NCBI GenBank assembly: GCA_025201805.1
Contig: MU619394.1
Span: forward strand, 1 to 64,000
Length of the DNA stretch: 64,000 nucleotides
Source: Parasitella parasitica
Taxonomy: Eukaryota > Mucoromycota > Mucoromycetes > Mucorales > Mucoraceae
Reading direction: 5' to 3'
The notes beneath the pieces are model-generated. The model ran no database searches. It had not been told where the DNA came from and saw nothing but the letters and a program-made list of their open reading frames with translations. Shown here one piece after another: positions 1 to 12,213 of this stretch. The translations under genes were made by a program, and so were the position numbers. The stretch's first letter is position 1; each line of letters starts with the position of its first letter.

Positions 1-257
1 AAACGCTTTCATTTTTCAATATTTATCATAAATATCAGATATTTGCTCGTAAATTGTGCTAAAATCATCGTAGAAGCATGACCTAACTTGGAAAACTTAG
101 CGTTGACTCACCCCTATCTGAAAACAACATTGGATTTTATGTTTTTATTGATATCTATAAAGTTATCAAATTATATCACAAATTTATATATCAGAATTGC
201 ATATAATCGATGATAGGCTTCGATGAAAAACAGAATAAACACTGTCTTATGTGCCAT

Positions 258-345
258 AAGAACAGGCATGATCATCGCTATCTGAGCATAACTTGCTTTC
301 CATTGGGAGATGTCTCTATCAAACGTTTTTTTGATTTTCATATCG
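258..345 (-). repeat. dispersed repeat copy 1
   Basis: This segment shares a core (gctatctgagcataacttgc plus flanks such as aacagg.atgatca and tggg.gatgt) with 46981-47075 in the opposite orientation, roughly 60 bp of clear similarity. It is probably an end fragment of a decayed transposon; the family is not identified. Confidence 0.5.
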
Positions 346-3300
346 GAGTTTAAAATAAAATCACGTGTTTTTCTTTTTTTTCTGTGGTTGTATTGCGCGA
401 TACTACTTCTGCTAAAGTGATGATGTGAGGTTTGTTATTTTTGTTTATGATTAATCGTAAAACCCGATTTCAAATCAATAAAAACTTATTTAAAAAGTAA
501 ACTATCGGGTCAATATATACTTATATTTTCAAAATCATTGGTTGTGAGAAATTATGATGCTCTATTAATTTGCTAACAAAAATTGAATAAAAAAACAATA
601 AATGCAAACTTGATCAATGTCAAGGTTCTATTATCAAATCGGCAGGTGTATGAGACTCTCTTTTATGTATTGGCCAAGTGAATGATTCTTTATATACTTA
701 AGCTAAGGATAAATGTTGCTATTATAATTCAAAGTGTAGAAAAATTTTGATTAATAAACATGTTGATCTCGTGCTAAACACCATCTCAGCAGACTAAAAA
801 AAACTTAGATATTCTTAAGTGAGTGGAGAGACTTTATCCAAAGTGTTCTGAACAAAACTAATATCGACCTATAAGCGTATATAATTTCTAGTGTTATAGT
901 ATAGTCTTATTTAGTCTATGTATGAATAGTACATATCTGAGTGATTTATCAGAATGAGAAATTATTCAAATAAAACGGTTGTGAATTAATCAGGTAAAGA
1001 TCTCGTTTATTACATGGAAAAAATGATGGTTGATATACTAGTGAATCTCAGTGGACTGATGGGAGGATAAGATACAAGTGTGAGACATGGTGTGATTTAG
1101 AGAATGGAACGATAGATTGTATCTATTATCCACGAACATGTCATGCTGAGTTATAAATAAAGAACATGATCCATTGGGATATGTTCCTGAATTGTGTTCA
1201 GGATTGAGTTTACTTGAGTATGACTTCCGGTTGGGAAATTGACACATCACTGAGTGTGTAACACTTGTTATTCATCTTGGCACATATCTGTATGTAACAT
1301 GTCTATAACATTTCATGAGCACATCTATAGCACTGCACACATTATACAAGTCTGTATTACATAAGGCATCTATAGCTAATATTATTGATATAAGAATATG
1401 TTTCGTCGCAAGTGTCTGGAGCAAACAGGGAATACAGATCTGAAGCATAGATTTTATATGGCATAAGCTCATAGCACTTACTAAATCTAGTAAATGTCCA
1501 AGGTTTGTGTCAAGATATAAATATAAGTCTATAGCGTCATCCATCCTAATGGTGAAATCTTTGGCCTAAAGCTTTATATAGTATAAATCTGTATCTTACA
1601 TCTTATCAACTGCGCAGATATGTAGTCTATATTAATTAAAAGGTAACTAAATAAAACTAGAAGTGGGACGCAGATCATTATAATGAATGTATTTCATAGC
1701 TTCCCATCAATTATAACGTTTGACATCCAATTCAATCCCAAGTCCATTTTTGCGGTTATTTCGCTCTAAAATACTGGATTATTTAGCACTGCGAGATATG
1801 AGTTCAATAGGTAACTTGAAATTAATTTAATATAGCCCAAAGTTATATGAAGAATATTAAATAAAAGTCTGTTTAAACTGGGCAACTACAATTTCATATA
1901 ACAACAAATAATACAGAAGTAGATATCAAGTTTATTATGTCATTCAATTACTACAATACACACAAATTTAGTTGTTTCAACTAATAGAAAAATACTTGCC
2001 TTTATGCTCCTATTTTCTAGCTTCTTTATCCATCGATAGCTGCGTAAATATACTCTTGAACCGTACTACTAAATGTACGACTACATAAACTTGGCACTTG
2101 TAATCTTGGTACAATCTTGCCAAATGCGATTTGATAATAAACATATACATGGTGGCACAGTATTAGTGTAAAACATATCCTAGTATATATGGCCACGAAA
2201 GAAAATGCATTCACCTAACATGTCTAATGAAGTAAAGTAAATTTAAATAAGCATTTATATTGTCTGAAGGACACATGCTAGGTAAAAATATATATAGTGA
2301 TAGATACGGATCTCTTATGCGACATAAATAGAGTAGACTATCATCATTCTTTCTGATCAATATACTGCGAAGATATAGCCCTAGGATTCCATATTTCCTG
2401 ACTATTGTCGTACTATCTCTTCAGTCTCTATAACTCTGAGGATATGATTATGATCTCTACTTTCCTTTCAATAAAGACAAAAAAAAAGAATTCCAAGAAG
2501 AATTTAAATAGTATTGTTATGAGAAGACCGCCAGGGTAAATAATGATGTATCCACCATTTCGGATTGAGGTTGGGCAATGAATAATTGTCCGTTTCCCGC
2601 CTTATTAACATTTTAAATGGATGTATCATATATTAGAAGTGATGAAGGTAATTTTATAATCTTTGCATTCAATTTTTATTTGTTTTCTTTTACAATGTGC
2701 CCTGAAAAGAATTTTTGTTCTAATCTTATGAGTTCTATAGTAACTTGTCAGTGCAGAGGACGAGCGCGGACAAGTTCAAGACTGAAGTGTTACAGAGAGG
2801 TTTCATTTGATATGATGGTTTGGTTGTGTAACAAATGCCTCATCGCACATACCAGGATAAAGAAAAAGAGACAAATATAAGTAGTATGATAGAAATACTT
2901 AGGATACAGCAAGTATTAAAACCTCCTTTGATTTGAAATAACACGCAAGTAATTTGCTGCCAGGTATTGCCAAGTGATGCCGAGCAATAATTTTTTTTTT
3001 TTTAATTGATAATCAAAAAGATCTGATAAGTTAAACCGTCATACAAACTAAAATACCGGTATACACTCAAACCGACTCAGATTGAACCTCATATATCAAA
3101 AATTGGGTAATAACGAAGAAAATCGACACCGACACTGTAATCCAATTATTCTATGTTGCAAAAATTTAGTAGAAAATGAACTGCAGTCAAATTAGTTATC
3201 ATGTAAAAACGGCATATGATGAAGAGTTTTTCTTTTTCTTTGCATGAACAAATGTATGTTATCGAGCCTAATTCCGAGGCATAGGAGACGTGTCTAATGA

Positions 3301-4163
3301 ACAAGGATGTGATACAACGAGTTTACAGGGCAGTAAATTTTCTTGGTATTTTTTTATAGATGTTATTACTCACAGGAAATGATTAGGTTGTATTGGAATC
3401 CAGGAGTATATACGAATATATATAGCTTGGTGTTTTAGAATATTTTGCCTATAATGCCTTTTATTTATGCATGCCATGAAATTTAATTTATGGCAGGCAT
3501 TTCTAGCCACCACATGAGTCTAATCATGTACCACTTACTTAGAAAATGGCAAGGATGCGCATTGAACCAATTAATTCTTGCTCAAGTAATTTTATAAAGA
3601 GAATTAGCTAAGGAGCACTATTTTTGATATTTCAAGAATAAACAGTATTTGTACTTGATTTATTGAGCAAAAGCTGGTCATTGCAATGGCAACTAATTTA
3701 TTAGACCTCAATCTTTCTCTTTTGAAATTGATCCCCCTTTTAACTATAAAAAGGAAATTCCTTTATGACGATTGTTACTATAGACGTTATATTGTATTCG
3801 TTTTTGTAAAATGAACACCCTATTTTACATACTGATGCGCCGACGAACACACAAAAAGGATCTGATAATATATATATACAAAAGAAACGGTTCTAGTTTT
3901 TGTTTCACTCGTCTTTAATACCGAGATTGATTCTTTAATAAGCGTCTATAAAAATCTACTCGGTAATCTACCTTATAACATAAATAGTCCATGATGATTA
4001 GATCAATCAAGTTACTACACATTTGAAAACCTTGTAAAAGTTCAATTTTAAAATCTACCAGGTTTTTAAATTGAGTGCATATCAACTTGATTGCTTTGAA
4101 TAAACAGGCTTCCCATGCTCCTTTCGTTATCTATCGGATGATCAAATAAATCATAACATTTGG

Positions 4164-4170
4164 TATAAAA
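4164..4170 (+). promoter_or_regulatory. possible TATA box of the velvet gene
   Basis: TATAAAA lies about 275 bp before the chosen start codon of the velvet gene, implying a long 5' leader. It is a sequence match only; no transcription start is known. Confidence 0.3.
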
Positions 4171-4439
4171 AGGACGACTTCCAACTAGCCAATTCAAAGG
4201 TTTCGTTCAACAACATCTCCGATCTAAAGCATAGGTCTTGCGAATTTAGAGATTTTCTATTTTATCAGATCTTTTTTTATCGTTGCACAACCTATTCCTT
4301 CTTTTCCCTAAATCTTATATATAATAGCATCTTTTTTATTTTTCTATATACAATCTTTCTCTTTTATCTTTTACATCTACACTTTTATATTTGGTTTATT
4401 TATTTCCTTATTTCTAGAGATTTTCACTTAGTAATTCAA

Positions 4440-5923
4440 ATGTCTAAGATTAATAACTTTAATTTTATTTCTGCTTGTTCTGATGTTGCATCTTCTTCAA
4501 GGTAAAGGAATAAATGGCCTGATTACCAGGGTTATTATAGAAGAAAAAAATTATCTGATCTTATTTATCTGATCATCATTTTATTAGTGCATATTCTTTA
4601 TTGAACCGTCAAGAGCCCATTCATGCTCGTATTAGTACTAACAATGAAAGAGGTATAGATAAAATGTCTTTGGGTGATAGTTATAGACCTTATTCACTCA
4701 TCTTTGTATATTTTATCTTAGATCGTCGACCAATAGACCCCCCTCCCATCGTTCAAATTCGACTCAACCAGGCTACTCCGCAACAAACAGAGTATGTACT
4801 ACCTTTGATCATCTTGTTTTATCTGATTTTATTAATATTTCTTAATAGTGCTTTCCATCAAAACTCTTACTTTTACATGTGTGCTAATTTAGCCCACCCA
4901 TCTGATGATAAAGAGATATACACACCAACGCATAATGCTCTATCTGGCCAAACCGTTTCTTCTATGTATAAACTTAAAGACATTGATAATCGTGGTAAAC
5001 TCACATGAAATTTGTCAAGTATAGCAATCTTAAGTTTTAACATATTTCTTTTTCTTTTTTTTTTTCTAGAAGGGGCATTCTTTATTTTTGGAGACCTGTC
5101 TGTCAAAGTAGAAGGCAACTTTAGACTTAAGCTTTCTTTATTTGAAATCACTGCGACTGGCTCGGTTTATCTTCAATCTACATTCACTGGTCCTTTTATT
5201 GTTTACCCTGCAAAGAAGTTTCCCGGAATGCTGGATTCTACCTTTTTATCAAGATCGTTCTCTGACCAGGGTGCACGTATCAGAATTCGCAAAGAAAATA
5301 GAGCCCAAATACCTAATGTCAGTGCTCCTGCTTCATCAGCTGGCAATATCTCTCGCAAGAGGAAATTGGAAATCCAAACTGAGCAGCACATTTTACGCGC
5401 TTCTCCCTCTGCATCATACCATCCTGCTGTTATTGCTCCTGTTATTTCTAATAACACTGGCATCAATCATGTCACAGCCCCGAATCCTTCACTTCCAGCT
5501 ACGGATTTACCCGGAGCATACTACGAAAGAAGAGCCAGCGTCACCAGCAGTGGTACAGAAAGTTGCAGCAGCGATGAAAGCCCAATTGCCACTCACTTCT
5601 CATCTCCTCGTGTCTCGCTCCCCCCACTATCGCCTCCCCATCAATCCTGCGATAAATTCTTTCCTACGGGCTCAGCCAACTATATTCCTTTATCTTACCA
5701 TTCTTCCTCATCACTGCCTCTCCATGTCCCTCATTATTTGCCTATTCAGCACAAACTTGATTTTGATTCTTCTGTTAAATTACCGCCTATTCGCAACATT
5801 ATCTCTTCTTTAAAGAGGCAAAAAACCACTAGAACCGAGCAAGATGCTGTAGTAGCAATGATGCAATTATCCCATTCCTACAATACACCTCCAAAGCAGC
5901 ATTATTTGCTCCATATAGATTAG
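4440..5923 (+). CDS. velvet-family transcription regulator (VelB/VosA type)
   Basis: Exons 4440-4501, 4588-4652, 4722-4791, 4849-4994 and 5070-5923 join in phase to give 398 aa. The velvet domain spans roughly residues 20-195. It shows YSLLNRQEPIHAR, DRRPIDPPPIVQ, the segment ending MYKLKDIDNRG, FIFGDLSVKVEG and STFLSRSFSDQGARIRIRKE, all in family order. Velvet proteins bind DNA through this fold and control development, sporulation and secondary metabolism, acting in the nucleus usually as dimers. The C-terminal half is Ser/Pro-rich with a basic LKRQKTTR stretch that may be a nuclear signal. The start is the only ATG that splices in frame into the domain. Which velvet subfamily it belongs to cannot be settled by eye. 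Confidence 0.93.
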
Positions 5924-6287
5924 GAAGAAGAAAAAACATACACATATATAGATTAACCTTGTAATATTATCCCTCACGCACTAATTCATTTCATTATTTC
6001 TTTCATTATGTGTATATTATTCTTACATTACACAGCCACTATTGCTTTTTTTTGTTAATATCGTCCTCATTCATTCTCTTGATAAATAAACAGTTTCAAT
6101 TTGACATTATTATTGTATTGTGTGTAACATTGATCTCTGATAAACAGGGCATGACTCGAACACACATATGAAACGCTTATAAACAGAAAACGTGATTTGC
6201 AGGCATTGGTTGTGCATTTGCAAATATTGGATTAATGCAAAAAATACCTTTTGGCTCTCTTTTTATTTCCGTTATACCACAATAATT
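5924..6287. other. intergenic, velvet to NUC1
   Basis: The two genes run in tandem. The stretch is A+T-rich and I see no RNA gene or repeat in it. Confidence 0.5.
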
Positions 6288-7360
6288 ATGACTATACCCC
6301 AAGCACAATACTTTTGGCTAACAGGCGGCTTCTTTTTGGGCATGTTCTTCATGTATAATATTGTTCCTTTCAGAGTAACCGATCATCAGAACAGTGGCGG
6401 CCTGCACAGTAGGCAGCAACCGCCTAACAGTGTATTGCAATTTGGAAACCCAGGTAAGCATTACACGATGCCGGCCATTGCTACAGATTAACAGATGTAT
6501 ATAATATAAATAGGCCCTATTAATGATCTGTTTGAGAGAACTGCTTACACCGCATCTTACAATCGCAGGGATCGAATCCCACATTGGGTTGGTGAACATA
6601 TTACAGCCGATAGTTTACGCCGTGGTGAAGGTGTCTCGCGAGACAAATCTCGATTTACAGATGATAGTGCCTTGCCAGATTTATTCAAGGTATATACCAA
6701 GGATTATACGAATAGCGGCTACGATCGTGGGCACATGGCCCCTGCAGGAGACGCAGTTTTCTCACAAACGGCCATGGATGAAACTTTTTTGATGACCAAC
6801 ATAGCACCTCAAGTTGGCCCTGGATTTAATCGCCAATGTACGTAAAAAGACTTGTGTACGAAGAAAAGCAGCTCACTTTTTATTTTATTATTACGTTCTA
6901 AGATTGGGCCTATCTAGAGCAATTCTGCCGTGATTTAACAAAAAATTTTACAGATGTATATGTCTATTCAGGTCCACTCTTTTTACCTCAATTGTCGTCT
7001 AATGCTTATGCCTTGGCTGACTCAAAGATTGAGTTCAATGATGATGGAGCAATCAGAGTCGTCTCAAAGATAGCAGGGAAGCAAGAAAAGTACACAATGC
7101 AATATAATTTAATAGGTGCCCATGGGCCTACAGTTGCTGTCCCTACTCATTTTTTCAAAATTCTCTTGGTGTCCAATGGCACTGATTATGCGTCGGGAGC
7201 CTTTGTGCTACCAAATCAGGTTATTGACCGTACCACTCCTCTTGATCAATTTCAAGTTGACCAAAGAGCAATCGAAAAGGCGTCTGGCTTAACGTTTTTT
7301 CAGACACTAGATAGAACCACAATCACAAATTTGTGCGATTTAACGAGTTGTGTCGTATGA
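6288..7360 (+). CDS. NUC1: mitochondrial DNA/RNA non-specific endonuclease (EndoG/NUC1)
   Basis: Exons 6288-6453, 6514-6837 and 6903-7360 join in phase, giving 315 aa, a usual size for the family. The N terminus has a hydrophobic segment (WLTGGFFLGMFFMYNIV), fitting an inner-membrane or intermembrane-space anchor. The catalytic DRGH motif lies in SGYDRGHMAPAGD at about residues 123-135, with the metal-binding Asn region in NIAPQVGPGFNRQYW downstream. NUC1 is a Mg-dependent sugar-nonspecific nuclease of mitochondria that takes part in mtDNA processing and cell death. Start chosen as the ATG directly before the hydrophobic segment. Confidence 0.93.
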
Positions 7361-7845
7361 TGATATAAAGGCTGCATAAATTGCCATATTTAAAACCATG
7401 TGAGTAAATAAAGCACAATATTTGAATCATAGAAACCCTTCCAACGTTTACAACTTGACCCAACGTCGACGTTATTATTTTTTTTTTTTTTTTTTTTTTT
7501 GCTACTTGCTACGACTCCCATCCCACTTTTATATACCAACGCATACAATAAATCGCTTGAAAATTGTGTTGCTTAGTTTGCCATTCAACATGCTTACGGT
7601 TGCAAAATGCGCTGATATGTGAATGTCATAAAGAGGCAGAGTTTCAAAGCCAAACCCTTTATAAATTTTGGGGTGATTCATGCCAACCTTAATGATGTCA
7701 AAATGAGTGAAAACGCTTAACTGGAAGGTTTTTAATCGAACCCATGTATAATTCAGTTGTGTATAAAAAGTGGCCTATTTACATGCGTCCTCTCGCTATT
7801 TTCAATTTTTTTTTTTTTTACTTTAAAATTCTACATCAATTCAAA
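7361..7845. other. intergenic with poly-T tract
   Basis: A homopolymeric T run of about 20 lies near 7478-7500. A TATAAAAA sequence at 7762-7769 sits 77 bp before the next start codon and is a plausible TATA box. No gene was recognised. Confidence 0.5.
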
Positions 7846-8185
7846 ATGCCTATGCAGAAAGATCTCGGTAAGCCTGAAGCAATCGCTCAGTAACCCCATT
7901 GCTGATGTAACATTTAATGTAGAACGCATCCATCAAGAAATCCAGGGAGTCTTGCGTGATAGTGAAAAGCTGTCTAACCACAAGTATACCCCTGACGAAA
8001 TCCATGGGCTACAAGAACGTTTGCAAAAAATCGACGCTCAATACAAGGAGGGCATCATTGATGACCGTAATAGTCGGGACATCAATGACGACCCATATGA
8101 GCATAAAGGCCAAGGTCAAGTAGCCGACGACATTGCGAAAGTTCATGAAAAACTATCCCAACTCCTGCAACATGCTGATCAGTAA
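7846..8185 (+). CDS. 94-aa hypothetical coiled-coil protein
   Basis: Exon 1 (7846-7867) encodes MPMQKDL. It joins after a 55-nt intron to exon 2 (7923-8185) with the codon split as G|AA, giving 94 aa. The protein is highly charged and helical: IHQEIQGVLRDSEKL, then LQERLQKIDAQYKEGIIDDR and a C-terminal helix VHEKLSQLLQHADQ. This pattern suggests two short amphipathic helices around an acidic linker. I recognise no family. It ends 69 bp from the convergent seryl-tRNA synthetase stop codon. An alternative unspliced reading starting upstream is possible but would need a weak non-ATG start. Confidence 0.65.
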
Positions 8186-8254
8186 ATCATTTCTCCATTT
8201 TAAAATAAAAGCAGACTCTTTGAATTCCAAAAACAATTTTATTACATATTATAC

Positions 8255-9765
8255 TTATTTCTTGGGAGCAAGCTTAGAATAAGGGATGAAAGTCTCGCCA
8301 CCCATATAAGGAACCAAAGGAGGAGGGATTTCCAGACCGTCTTCACGTTGCCAGTTCTCTAACAAACCACAAAGTGCTCTCTCAGTAGCACAGAGTGTAG
8401 AGTTGAGACAGTGAACATACTTCTTTTCACGATCAGACATTTTCTTGACACCGCAACGGATTTCCAGGTTGCGAGATTGGTAATCGGTACAGTTGGAACA
8501 AGAAACAAGCTCCTTGTACTCACCTTGGAAGGGGAACCAAGCCTCTAAATCGTACTTCTTGGCAGCTGCGCTATTCAATGCGCCAGAGACAATAGCAACA
8601 ACGCGGTAGGAAAGACCCAGACTCTGGAAGAAATCCTCAGAGTGATTGATCATCTCATCAAACATTTCCCAAGATTTCTCGGGGTCCGTCAAAACAAATT
8701 GCTCAATCTTTTCAAATTGATGAACACGGAAAATACCCCAGGTATCTTTACCATGAGCGCCAGCTTCCTTACGGAAACAGGTAGAATAACCAGCATACTT
8801 GATAGGCAATTGCTCCGAAGGTTTTTCGAACCATTCGCCTTCGTGGAAGGCAGAAATGGGTTGCTCCGAGGTAGCAATGAGATATTTGTCCTCGCCATCA
8901 CCAGAAACCTGATGAAAAAAATATTGTCAATCATTTGATCCACATACTGAATCAAGCTTCATCTTTACCTTGTAAAGCTCCTCATCAAATTGAGACAATT
9001 GGGCAGTCTTGGCCATCATTTCCTTGTTCATGAAGAAAGGAGTTTGCAGCTTTTTATAGCCACGTTTAGCAAGGAAGTTGAGGCCGTATGTAATCAAAGC
9101 CAAGTTGAGATCTACACCAACGCCTGTCAAGAAATAGCCGCGGTGACCAGCAATCTTGGCTCCACGTTCCTGATCATAACCGTCTAAACGAGCAAGAACT
9201 TCATGATGAGACAGGATGTCAGTCTTTTTGACAGGTTCGACACCGTTGTGAAAATAAGTACGGATAACCACGTTGTCGTCCTGATGAAATATGTGTTAAG
9301 TGCACGTCAAATCAGATGTGTTTGCTCCCAAATATATATTACCTCATTCATAGAAGTAGGGACTGAGGTATGGACAATGTTACCAAGAAGATTCAGTTTG
9401 CTCTTCCAGGAGGTCTCCTTCTCCTTGGCTTGGGCGATGAGTTTATCCTTGTCTTCTTGAAGAGCGTTCTTTTGAGCAACTAATTCAGACGCATCTTCCT
9501 TGGCCTTGTATTTTTTACCGATTTCCTTTTGGATACCATTTGCTTCCTTGTTCTTTTGGTCACTGGCGAATTGTACTAAGATGATTTTAAATATTCAGCG
9601 GGTTTAAAGGCACACAACATGGGGAAACATACATGTGGTCCATTCCTTGTATTCAGCAATAATTTCATCGATGCGCTCAACATTTTCACCACGTCTCTTT
9701 TCAGACTCTTTCACAATATCAGGGTTGCCACCACGTTCCTCCAAAAGCAAATTGATATCAAGCAT
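8255..9765 (-). CDS. SES1: cytosolic seryl-tRNA synthetase
   Basis: Exons (transcript order) 9765-9633, 9575-9343, 9280-8969 and 8908-8255 join in phase to 443 aa, close to the yeast enzyme. The N terminus [20 protein letters not shown] begins the tRNA-binding coiled-coil arm. The class II catalytic core shows [10 protein letters not shown], motif 2 around [20 protein letters not shown] with [10 protein letters not shown], and motif 3 in [12 protein letters not shown] followed by PPLVPYMGG. The enzyme charges tRNA-Ser with serine in the cytosol. A lysine-rich tail (KLAPKK) ends the protein. There is no mitochondrial presequence. Confidence 0.96.
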
Positions 9766-9929
9766 ATTTGTACCAGGCACGTCAAGTATGAAAAAAACAG
9801 AAAAGAAGAAGGCTATCTACAGCCAAACGAGGGAAAAAAAATTTACTCTAAAACGATGCGGCATCTCAAACGACACTTGTGCGGCTTTGTTGACTTATTG
9901 CATTTTAGCACTCTTCCTTCCTCTTGGAA
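9766..9929. promoter_or_regulatory. shared divergent promoter region
   Basis: Only 164 bp separate the start codons of the seryl-tRNA synthetase (-) and the 133-aa protein (+), so both promoters must lie here or overlap the genes. I see no clear TATA box. Confidence 0.5.
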
Positions 9930-10388
9930 ATGTCGTTAAACTTCTTCAAGACAAAGCCCGCAAAAACTGACGCTTCACTCGATTATGAATCGGTCATAAA
10001 CAACTTGAATGCTATGGATAGCTCCATAGCAGGTCTTGATATCGACCAGTTTATTCAGAATGAGAGTATCCTTCTTGGAAAGCACCAAGGTATTTCTAAC
10101 AAAGATGACTCAGTTTGAGTAATCTTTATTCAAAGTCTCTGCTTAGATTTCTACCATAATGAGAAAAAAAATGATGCAGAGGCTTTACCGAAACAATTAC
10201 AGAAAGATACACAGTGCGCAGCAGATGACAAGACACGCGCTCTAGTCAATTCGTATATTGAGCTTTCAAAGACTATGCCCGACATTAAATCTGAAGCTAT
10301 TGAATGCAATAACCAAGTCAAAGCCTCAATCCTACAGAATCAGAAAACTATCGACGATATCAATAAAGCACATGCCGATCTGCTGTAG
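9930..10388 (+). CDS. 133-aa hypothetical helical protein
   Basis: Exons 9930-10089 and 10147-10388 join with a split GAT codon to give 133 aa. The N terminus MSLNFFKTKPAKTDASLDYE leads into a predicted long helix with heptad-like hydrophobics (VINNLNAMDSSIAGLDIDQF). A second helical region follows, ending NQKTIDDINKAHADLL. The size and all-helical character recall small subunits of coiled-coil complexes (kinetochore or BLOC type), but no motif allows an assignment. It shares a 164-bp divergent promoter with seryl-tRNA synthetase. Confidence 0.65.
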
Positions 10389-10576
10389 TTGGAAAAATCG
10401 TATTTCCACATTTGCAATTAATTATTGTTGCCACATGAGAATAAACGTTGCATACAAATGCCCATTTACAGGCAAGCACCATCAAACTTTGTTTGAGCTT
10501 TTAGTAGAAAACTAAAAATTCGTTTATCATTACGCATCTCTAATTGCGCTTCACAGCGTTACATGCCATTAGCCCT

Positions 10577-10604
10577 AAAAAAAAAAAAAAAAAAAAAAAA
10601 AAAC
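10577..10604. repeat. poly-A homopolymer tract
   Basis: About 27 consecutive A residues lie between the 3' ends of two convergent genes. Confidence 0.8.
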
Positions 10605-10635
10605 GAATACAGCGTGTAGTTCTTGCCTTAAAAAT

Positions 10636-12213
10636 CTATATACTCCTGCTGTTTAACCAGCTCAAGATCTGTTCATAGCATGCAAACTGAATTGCCCCAC
10701 CTTTCAAAACGAAAGCGTCAGCTCGTTTGCCACTTGTTCATTTGATTGATATCTCATTATTACCTGGCGCAATGCGAATAATGCGAAGCCAAGAACCTCT
10801 AAAGAAGGATGCCGGCCCCTCTTGTCTCATCATCGATTTGATACAATCCCATGTGCTAGTATACGATCCTCCTGCATCTTGCATTCTGTATAATATTAGT
10901 ACACAGGATGGCCAACTGGATTATTACACTGACCTTGTTTTGACAACATCTGGCGGAGAATTCAATACACCGACAAGCACATTAGCCATGCCTCCGCTAA
11001 TCTGAAGAGCCCAATTGAGTACATAGTCAAAAATTAAAGAATTCGTTATTTATATACCATGTGTTGCCAGGGCTGTAATGTTGCATCTGCATTGTTGGAA
11101 GCCCTCTCAAACATAGCCTTCATCTCAATGTATGCCGAGAATTTGACAAATAATCCTTGATAAGTGGTATATGATGTTTAATATGTGGGTTCTCACTTTG
11201 ATAAAATATCTTTTTGTTTACCCCAACTCTGTCGTGCCACTGTTGCCATCAAACCGCTGTAGAGAGCTGCAAACCTATACATGTCAAAAAAATAAACAAA
11301 AGATGAATACTGAGACCAAGTCGTACCCGCCCGCCAATCTCTAACAAACCCTTCTTGTCGCACAATAATAGAGGCTGTATTAATCAATCCACAATACTTT
11401 CTCTTCTGGCCCTTATCGAGAACCATTTCTGTTTGCTGGCGAACCTTGATCATCTCTAGAGGCGTCACTTATTTCCATACACAACATGTCAGAAAAGTAT
11501 CGTTATTCAATAGATTACAACGTTGGCGCTTACCTAATGTTATCGCTTGTGTAATTCCCGTGCAGATGCCTGCCAATCCAGCAGAGCTATGAGCGGGCAA
11601 GATGGAACGCTCCTCAAGACTCTCAAATATAGGCTTGTAGAACGCTAACCCCATATATTGAAGTGAAATACGCGGGCCTACAATACATAATACGGGGATC
11701 GTTCCTCTATAAAATGCTACAGTGGCATGAATGTGTATATAAAAAGGTACCAGTAACTGCTGCTTATACCTGATATTCCTTCTTCCTTAAAAACGCTACT
11801 AAAGGCTTTGAAGATACCATTCTTGTAATGAGCTGCCGCATTGACAGACTGTACATGTTTATGAGAGTGGTAGGTCCTTGGTGGGTTAAACACAATTTTA
11901 AATCGTATTTACCTGAAATCTGGTTTTGATCACATCTGTTGGCTAAATTGTCGTAATAGTATTGATTACTGTAGGCTCAATTAATGGTATATGCATTTGT
12001 GTATAAATGTATTTACCTGCATTAGCAAGATCTCGACCGTTCCTGCTCCTGCTCCAGCTAAAGTTGAGTTCTTACATGTATAGTTGCGTGAGTTCTAGTG
12101 GGGGAGAGGGGAGGGGAGGAGCGGCCGGTTTTCGACAATCAACTGGCGCAAAAACTTACTAGTACGTTTAATTTCGGCTTGGACGAGCTTTTTTCAGATG
12201 CGGAAGCACTCAT
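10636..12213 (-). CDS. mitochondrial carrier family (di/tricarboxylate type)
   Basis: Eleven exons in transcript order: 12213-12144, 12057-12017, 11942-11913, 11848-11770, 11716-11534, 11467-11350, 11274-11222, 11155-11058, 11001-10934, 10885-10764 and 10700-10636. They give 308 aa, the normal carrier length. All three SLC25 signatures are visible: PTDVIKTRFQ, TPLEMIKVRQQ and PPDVVKTRMQ. They are followed by EEGISAFYRGT, QEGFAALYSGL and EGPASFFRGS respectively. It should sit in the inner membrane and exchange a small anion. Resemblance to oxodicarboxylate and succinate-fumarate carriers suggests a dicarboxylate substrate, but this is inference. The first donor (a GTTGAT site) is weak; the other junctions are standard. 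Confidence 0.85.

Larger units (their letters stand above)
1..4439. other. A+T-rich spacer, no convincing gene
   Basis: No open frame here shows family motifs or a consistent splice pattern. The only structured elements I see are a dispersed repeat near 258-345 (listed separately) and a pyrimidine-rich leader at about 4270-4440 ahead of the velvet gene. Confidence 0.6.

Noticed and set aside
2617-2880. 87-codon forward frame
   Set aside because: No motif, no splice partners and composition like the surrounding spacer.
11325-11350. Extra residues RDWRAG in the carrier
   Set aside because: A donor at 11349 yields the canonical QEGFAALYSGL; the longer exon would insert non-family residues.
12017-12160. 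Apparent one-base frameshift in the mitochondrial carrier
   Set aside because: Using the donor at 12143 and acceptor before 12057 gives an uninterrupted first membrane helix and correct phase, although the donor is weak.
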